Position numbers and translations under genes: made by a program. Shown here one piece after another: positions 58,160-64,000 of a stretch of 64,000 bases of DNA (position 1 is the first letter of the stretch; each line of letters starts with the position of its first letter). The DNA lies in assembly GCA_021399445.1 (NCBI GenBank), contig JAJTUQ010000001.1, positions 930,001 to 994,000 on the forward strand, written 5' to 3'. This DNA is from Xylogone sp. PMI_703 (lineage: Eukaryota; Ascomycota; Leotiomycetes). Under the pieces are notes generated by a model that made no database searches, was not told where the DNA came from, and saw only the letters and a list, made by a program, of their open reading frames with translations.

Positions 58160-58879
58160 AGTGATGTAGTTTTAACAGAGTGATGAAGTCCTCAACACCA
58201 ATAAATTATGCGGTACGAGGGTGAAAGACATCATCCTTTTATACCCATTGCAAGCAATGTCCAAAAGAGCAACTGTCGGTCCTTGTAGAGGCGGTTGTAC
58301 ATAATAAGGTTATAACTGACTGTCGGTTTCCAGGGATAGAAATAGTGAGCCCAGGTGGTATATCGGTCGTAGAAGTCGGTCTGAATAGACGCGTGGGCAA
58401 TGGTTGCTTTTGTTGTCAGGATCGGAAGGCGGTCATGATGATCCCTGTAAGGTCGGTCTCCTATCGAGGTTTAGCGCTGAAATAACTCGTATTTAGAATA
58501 CTTGGGGCGTGTATTTAAAGCGGCTGCCTCACTCAAAGGCAGAAAAATTACTTGGAGCCTAATATTTAAGACACGCAAAGCCACCATGCAGATACGTTGT
58601 ACCGTCCGTCTAGCCAGTACACTATTCCAGAAGTAGACGACCGCCTTCAGCTCTGTACAGCCTCACCTTAAATCCAACTCTTGTTTTCGGTGCCACTATG
58701 CTCTGCTTTTACTCAAATATAACCTGAATATGCGGAGACTGCCAAGAGAATTTCTGGAAGTATACGCTCCGAACCTTCGTCGGCTTCTCTATGTAGTTCC
58801 CGTGCGGACTCGCACCCTTAGTGATATCGGCAGGTGCCTGGAAACCTGTATCCTTTACAGAGCTTGACGATTCGGTCTC
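58160..58879. other. Intergenic region
   Basis: Divergent spacer between the hypothetical gene and the decayed regulator. No gene or repeat recognised. Confidence 0.5.
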
Positions 58880-61376
58880 ATGATGGCTTCATCAATAGAT
58901 CCCCAAGGCATCGGCGAGCCCATACTTGAGGCGTACAACACAGTTTTGGGCTAATATTGGTAGACTTGAATGATGACTTCAATCTTGATTTATATTCTCG
59001 ACTGCTACTGTTCAAAAATGATAATTTTCGAAATGAAATGCTATGGTCAAATCCAAATAGCCACACGCAAAGAGTCCTCCAGTCACTAGCTCACAAGCTA
59101 GACTTAGAGTATGAGTACTCTCTTCAAACGCGAATTGTGTGGATCACACGAGGCACAGTTTTTGAAATGCAGTTAGATTTCGAAGAAGAGAATTTGGATT
59201 CTGCTTTTGAACTAGACCCCAAAAATGGACCCTGTGTTACTAGTTTTGAGTTCAGTCCTTTGGGTTCTCCCTTTTCTACCGATATACCTATGTCGCCTTA
59301 TCAGCTTATTCCTTATAGCGAAATACCCCCACTATCTTTGGAGTCATCTCAGATTCTTCCAGACTTGTCCGTCAATCTCAATGCCAGCACTCACCCATCT
59401 GAAGACCAGAATCAATTTGTACGGTCTTCAACAAATAATTCTCAACTTGAACATTATTTATCAGACCAGTGGGACTATTCACAATCCATATCTCTCCCTG
59501 CTGTGGAAAGAGACCGGGATCTAAGCCTTGATTACCTTCCCAATTGTCCTTCGGACGAATACACGCCTCAGAATCGTCCGCGGCAAGTTGTGGGCTTCGT
59601 CAACGAAGTATCTAGCGTACCGTCTACCAGCACCCCTGATGGTGCTCTGGCTGATACAGATGTGGATGCTGGTGACTTAAATACTAGAGGAAAGCTTCCA
59701 AAGCAGCGAAGGTTTGATTGCACAGACTACCCACCATGTGCTCTCAGCTTTACTAGGCGTGATTGCGAGACATATCAAGTAAGTCTTGTAATCTCACATC
59801 GAACCTCTTCACATCTACTAATTTTCCATGATATGATGTTCAGTTACTGACCTATACAGAACACATACTGTCGAACGTCCGTTTCTATGTCAGCGTGGCC
59901 GGAGTTTTACTCGGTTGGATAACATGCGACAACATGCACAAACGGTCCATGCTGCTTGTGATGAAGGTATTCCTGCCGACCCCATAGCAACAGCTAGTGC
60001 AAGATTTATACGCCAACTTCGGGAGGACAGAAGCAGGAATCACATACCTATAGATGAGGTAAATTTCCGTAGCGGCATTCCGAAGGCCAGAGGCCTCGTC
60101 GTGACTCCTTCTCTAATATTTCTGATCCTTGGGGCTCTAGCCAAACTCCTGCTAGCAGATCCTGGTCAATGAGCAGCTTTCAAAGTGATCGAGGCCTGAA
60201 CGGGCTCAAGAATATGTGGAGCCGCAGATCGAGTGCTAATAGTAGAGAGAGTGCTGGGTATCAACAGATTGTGTTTGATTCGAAATCAATCAACTCTGAG
60301 AGCCAAGCTTTAGGCGCATCTGGTCGTCAAGGGCCGCTAGATAGTGTTTCTAAAGCAGCAATGAATGCTGTCAAGCGGGTTGGTGCTTGCTGGAGATGTA
60401 AGTTTTTAAGGAAGTCCGTAAGTTACCAACTGGCCGTCTTGCAGAGTGACTATACTTAAACAGAATAGTGCAATGCTGAAACGCCTTGTGATATATGCCC
60501 TAAAGGCCATGGCCGATCCGATTGGGAGGCAGTTGGATGCAAACGTGATAAACTTAAGAGTACAATGCCTCCAGTCATATTCTGCCCAAAGCGCGAGCAG
60601 GGCCTGCAGAGAATCCAGGTTGTACTTCAGGAAAGGGAGGGCCATGACGGAGACAAGCTACTTCCAAATGAGAGTTTACAAACCCATATCAAAAGGCGTA
60701 ACAAGGAGCTTGAAGACCTTAAGTTTGTAAAAGAGGCTCAGCTTTGCGGGCCAGTGCAAGCTCCTGACGACTTGCCTCTAGGTCTCACACGTCCATTGTA
60801 TTCATCAATACGAGCAGCTGGAACCGTACCGCCCGCACTGATTCCACTCAATGAGTGCATCTTAGCCATAGCATGGGAGCTCCATTATCAGTTCTCAACA
60901 TGTCACCTATATAAGGCTCTTGGAAAATATTCTTTAGAGGGCTTTATTACCTTATTGCGATCTGCGGCAATATATCAAGCCAAATTGGAAAGCGTAAGGC
61001 TCTTTAATACCTTCTAAAATGCCGCTAACTCTACTTGCAGGATCAATTGATAGCACAATCACTCATTTGCCTCCGTAGTTGTATAAAAACAATAAGTACC
61101 AAAGATGATCTCGTTAGTTTATCTCTTCATAAATACTATTATTATGATTCGTGCAAAGTACAGGTTGTTTCAGAACTACATTTAAATATAGATCTATATC
61201 TAGACAAACTTTCAAAGGTCTTTTTCAAGAAAGAAAATCTAAAAACTAGAGATGGCTACTGGATATCCGCTTTTTACAGCTTTTGCATCCAAGCTGCTGT
61301 TAGGCGAATTTTGAAAGAGCTGGCTAGATGTTATTTTTCGTTTTATTGTGTCATTATATATAGAGAGGTAGAGTAG
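58880..61376 (+). pseudogene. Decayed C2H2 plus zinc-cluster transcription factor
   Basis: Begins at an ATG (58880, MMASSIDPQG..) but the frame is already shifted before VDLNDDFNLDLYS. A long exon (to about 59777) leads into a C2H2 pair: FDCTDYPPCALSFTRRD then, after an intron ending at 59860, [30 protein letters not shown]. Inside the first finger the frame jumps at TTTACTAGGCGTGAT, consistent with a small deletion that removed the His-bearing residues before ARHI. A second shift lies near 60060-60090. The C-terminal half is well kept: ACWRCKFLRKS, then after a 51-nt intron (60418-60468) CNAETPCDICPKGH..WEAVGCKR, a zinc-cluster-like module, a 175-codon exon and an exon from 61041. At least three breaks; DNA binding by the first finger is lost. 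Confidence 0.72.
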
Positions 61377-62091
61377 GAACGAAACTAATGATTTGAATTA
61401 TATTTAAAGTATTCTTATTACTTCATTTATAATAGTCAGGAAACGTTGCAGAATGAATTTAATTTAGCTTCCATGGTCTCTACTGATCTGCTGGCCCGAT
61501 ACTTTTAATCAACGCTTGGATGCACCCGACTCGCACCTAAACGGCATTGCTTCTACAATAAGGACCAAATAGATTAAACAAATTGGCTTCATATCAAAGC
61601 TTCAGAGTAACTAATAGATAGATGGCTGACTACTATTATTTCATAGATGATTTTCTACTTCACTTATCATTGGATTTATCAACATTTCTCAACACCGGCA
61701 CCAGCAGGCGTGGGCAGCATCGTACTAGTCTAAACGCGTTCGGTTCCCCGAAGAATTACGTTATTCTAGGCCCCTCCTAGAACCGATTCGGCAGCTGGTC
61801 AGGCCTACAGCATCTAAAATGTAACTGTCGAAAAAAAGAATTATTACTATTCCCCGAAAGGTGGTCCCGGCACCTTGTTTGTGTCTAAGCACGCCATTTT
61901 CTCTATTAATCACAAACTCCATAGGGATGTGGGCTGCTATTAGACGAAAGCGAAACTAATTGAAGAGAAAAGTTTTGAACAGGTTATATGATTCTACTCT
62001 CCTTAGGTTAGATCACCTAGAGCAACATTTCTTTGGTTGCAATTGTTGGAGATAGTATTTGGTTACAAGCTATTGGTATGCTCAGTTCGGC
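61377..62091. other. Intergenic region upstream of the permease
   Basis: AT-rich with no supported gene; the right end is the permease promoter. Confidence 0.55.
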
Positions 62092-63972
62092 ATGAGTGAC
62101 AAAAGGCTTGACGTTGAAGTCGCACCTTCCCCGGCGGGTGGTGAGCGGGATGCTAATGCACTGCATGACGATCATGAAGGAGATTTTGTGACGGAAAATG
62201 AACAGCGAGACCTTGCTAGAGGCCTGCATCAGAGGCACATCAGCTTGATCGCATTGGCTGGTGCAATTGTACGGTAACATTCCTCTCCATATAATGTACT
62301 ACTACCATGCGAACCGTTTATTCACCACGCGACCATCTAGGGAACTGGGCTCTTCTTGGGCCTAGGAGGCTCCATCGAGACTGGTGGTCCTCTAGGTGCA
62401 CTACTCGGCTATGGTACGATTGGTCTTATTGTTTGCGCAGTGCAGTTTGCTCTTGGAGAGGTTACCACTCTTCTCCCAGTCACCGGCTCATTCGTGCGGC
62501 ATGCTGAATTCCTCGTGGATCCTGCCATGGGCTTTGCAGTTGGGTATTTAACCTCACCATTATCATTGATACATTTCAGTGTACTGATCTTGTCTAGATA
62601 CAACATCGTCTATGGAAATTTATTCTCTATTCCAGCTGAGATCTCGGCCATCTGCGTCCTCTTTGAATTATGGACAGATGTCAACTCATCCGTGTGGATT
62701 ATTGTCTTCATTATCCTAACATTCATAGTGGGTATAGCGTTTGTTCGTATCTATGGTGAAGTTGAGTTTTTCTTCGCAATCCTGAAGATTCTGCTCGTTG
62801 TTTTCCTCATCATCCTTGGCTTGGTTATCAACCTTGGTGGTGTGCCAGGTCACCCTCGAATTGGTTTCAGATATTGGAAAACTCCTGGTCCACTTGTTGA
62901 GTATATCGGCACAGGCAGTTGGGGACGTTTCCTCGGATACTGGGCTGTCATGAGTAATGCAGTCTTCAGCTTCGCCGGTGTTGAGAGCGTCGCTATGGCA
63001 GCCGCAGAAACGAGAAATCCTCGACGAGCTATTCCCATGGCGTGTAAAAGAGTCTTTATCCGTGTCACACTCTTCTATATTCTAGCCGTCCTCATTGTTG
63101 GAATGTTGGTTGCTAGCGATGATCCAGACCTTGATAACGAGTCAGGCGATGCTACACAGAGCCCCTTCGTCATCGCAGCAAGCAAGGCTGGCATCAAGGC
63201 CATTCCTTCCGTAGTCAATGCTATTGTCATCACTTCGGCGTGGTCATCGTCAAATCAAGCGCTTCTGGCTGGAACTCGTGTCTTATATGGATTGGCTTTG
63301 AAGAAGCAAGCTCCCCGTATATTTCTTAGAACAACATCATGGGGCATACCTTATGTCTGCGTGCTTTTATATACAGCATTCATGTTTCTTGCCTTCATGA
63401 GCTTGACCAGTGGGGCGTTGACAGTGTTTTACTGGTTTGTCGACTTGACCGCCTGTGGTGTTCTTATATCATGGATTGCTATCCTAATCAATCACCAACG
63501 CCTTATTCTCGCTATGAGGAAGCAAGGCTTGCCGCTGTCAGCTCTACCATGGCATAATACCTGGACAAGTAAGTAGAGATTATTGGGGACTAATGTGTTT
63601 CGACTTCTGACCTATTGTGGTAATAGCTTACTCAACACCAGCAGCGCTCGTTTTGTGTATCATAATCCTACTTACAAATGGCTTTACCGTCTTCACGAAG
63701 GGTAATTGGTCGCCTAGTTTCTTTGTATCATCATATCTGTGAGTGCTCTATACACGATTACACGCCGAGATCAATTTTTAACATTGGCATAAAGGGATAT
63801 TCCTCTTGTTATTGTGGCATATGTTCTTTGGAAATATGTTAAAGGAACCAGAATCATTCCTTTGGATGAGATACCATTGCAAGCTGCTCTCGACGATGTT
63901 GCACGGAATCCGGAGCTCCCAGAACCGTATAAGGGTAAATGGCACATAGCACTGAGTATTCTATGGGATTAG
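62092..63972 (+). CDS. Amino-acid permease (YAT/GAP family)
   Basis: Exons 62092..62268, 62341..63568, 63627..63738 and 63795..63972 give 564 residues ending 28 bp before the window edge. After a hydrophilic acidic N-terminus comes HISLIALAGAIGTGLFLGLGGSI, the TM1 signature of yeast-type amino-acid transporters; intron 1 splits it exactly at AI|GTG. Other family blocks: GEVTTLLPVTGSFVRHAEFLVDPAMGFA, SFAGVESVAMAAAETRNPRRAIP in the middle, and SAWSSSNQALLAGTRVLYGLALKKQAP. The C-terminus (LPWHNTWTTYSTPAAL.., VKGTRIIPLDEIPL) is complete. Twelve helices in the plasma membrane take up amino acids with protons; the specificity cannot be read off. Confidence 0.92.
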
Positions 63973-64000
63973 TGTCCACACTGCCTATAGGTAAAACGAT

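Noticed and set aside
60060..60074. 14-nt GT..AG segment that would repair the C2H2/zinc-cluster frame
   Set aside because: Far below any plausible intron length; an indel is simpler.

Overview
The window is nuclear DNA of a filamentous ascomycete (Pezizomycotina). Most genes are interrupted by short introns of about 46-100 nt with GT..AG ends and CTAAC/CTAAT-type branch sites. The families present (Zn2Cys6 regulators, sugar and drug transporters, a WSC-bearing glycoside hydrolase, NACHT/STAND protein, 2EXR protein, PTH11-like rhodopsin) are typical of that group. The genus cannot be named from the sequence alone. The region looks accessory: it is rich in regulators and secreted or transport functions, contains at least four heavily broken genes, carries two inverted-repeat elements, and has long AT-rich spacers. 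All exon joins given here were worked out by hand from splice signals, reading phase and family motifs.

Layout: 0.7-7 kb holds a C2H2 protein, a small secreted protein and a decayed conserved gene. From 7.5 to 18 kb there is a tight group of a Zn2Cys6 regulator, an MDR ene-reductase-like enzyme, an alpha/beta hydrolase, a second Zn2Cys6 regulator and an old-yellow-enzyme-type flavin reductase, possibly a small catabolic or modifying cluster; no PKS, NRPS or terpene synthase backbone is visible. From 18.1 to 25.1 kb there is a 231-bp MITE, a broken NACHT/STAND gene and a broken coiled-coil gene. From 25.8 to 29.7 kb two transporters face each other (a drug-type MFS and a sugar-type MFS).

From 31.4 to 38.4 kb there are two convergent Zn2Cys6 regulators, the first with a nonsense codon just after its zinc cluster, and a BAHD-type acyltransferase divergent from the second regulator. 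From 38.8 to 50.1 kb lie a 2EXR gene with a homopolymer frameshift, a GPI-like cell-surface protein, a DUF1223 protein, a PTH11/rhodopsin-like membrane protein with a disturbed first intron, a BBE-type flavin oxidase, an NmrA-like protein and a 431-bp MITE with 95-bp terminal repeats.

From 50.4 to 57.1 kb two secreted carbohydrate-active proteins are divergently arranged: a beta-helix protein with a lectin-like tail, and a GH3 enzyme enclosed by WSC domains at both ends, the most distinctive architecture in the window. The right end holds an unidentified ORF, a decayed C2H2 plus zinc-cluster regulator and an amino-acid permease.

No rRNA, tRNA, CRISPR array or replication origin was recognised.
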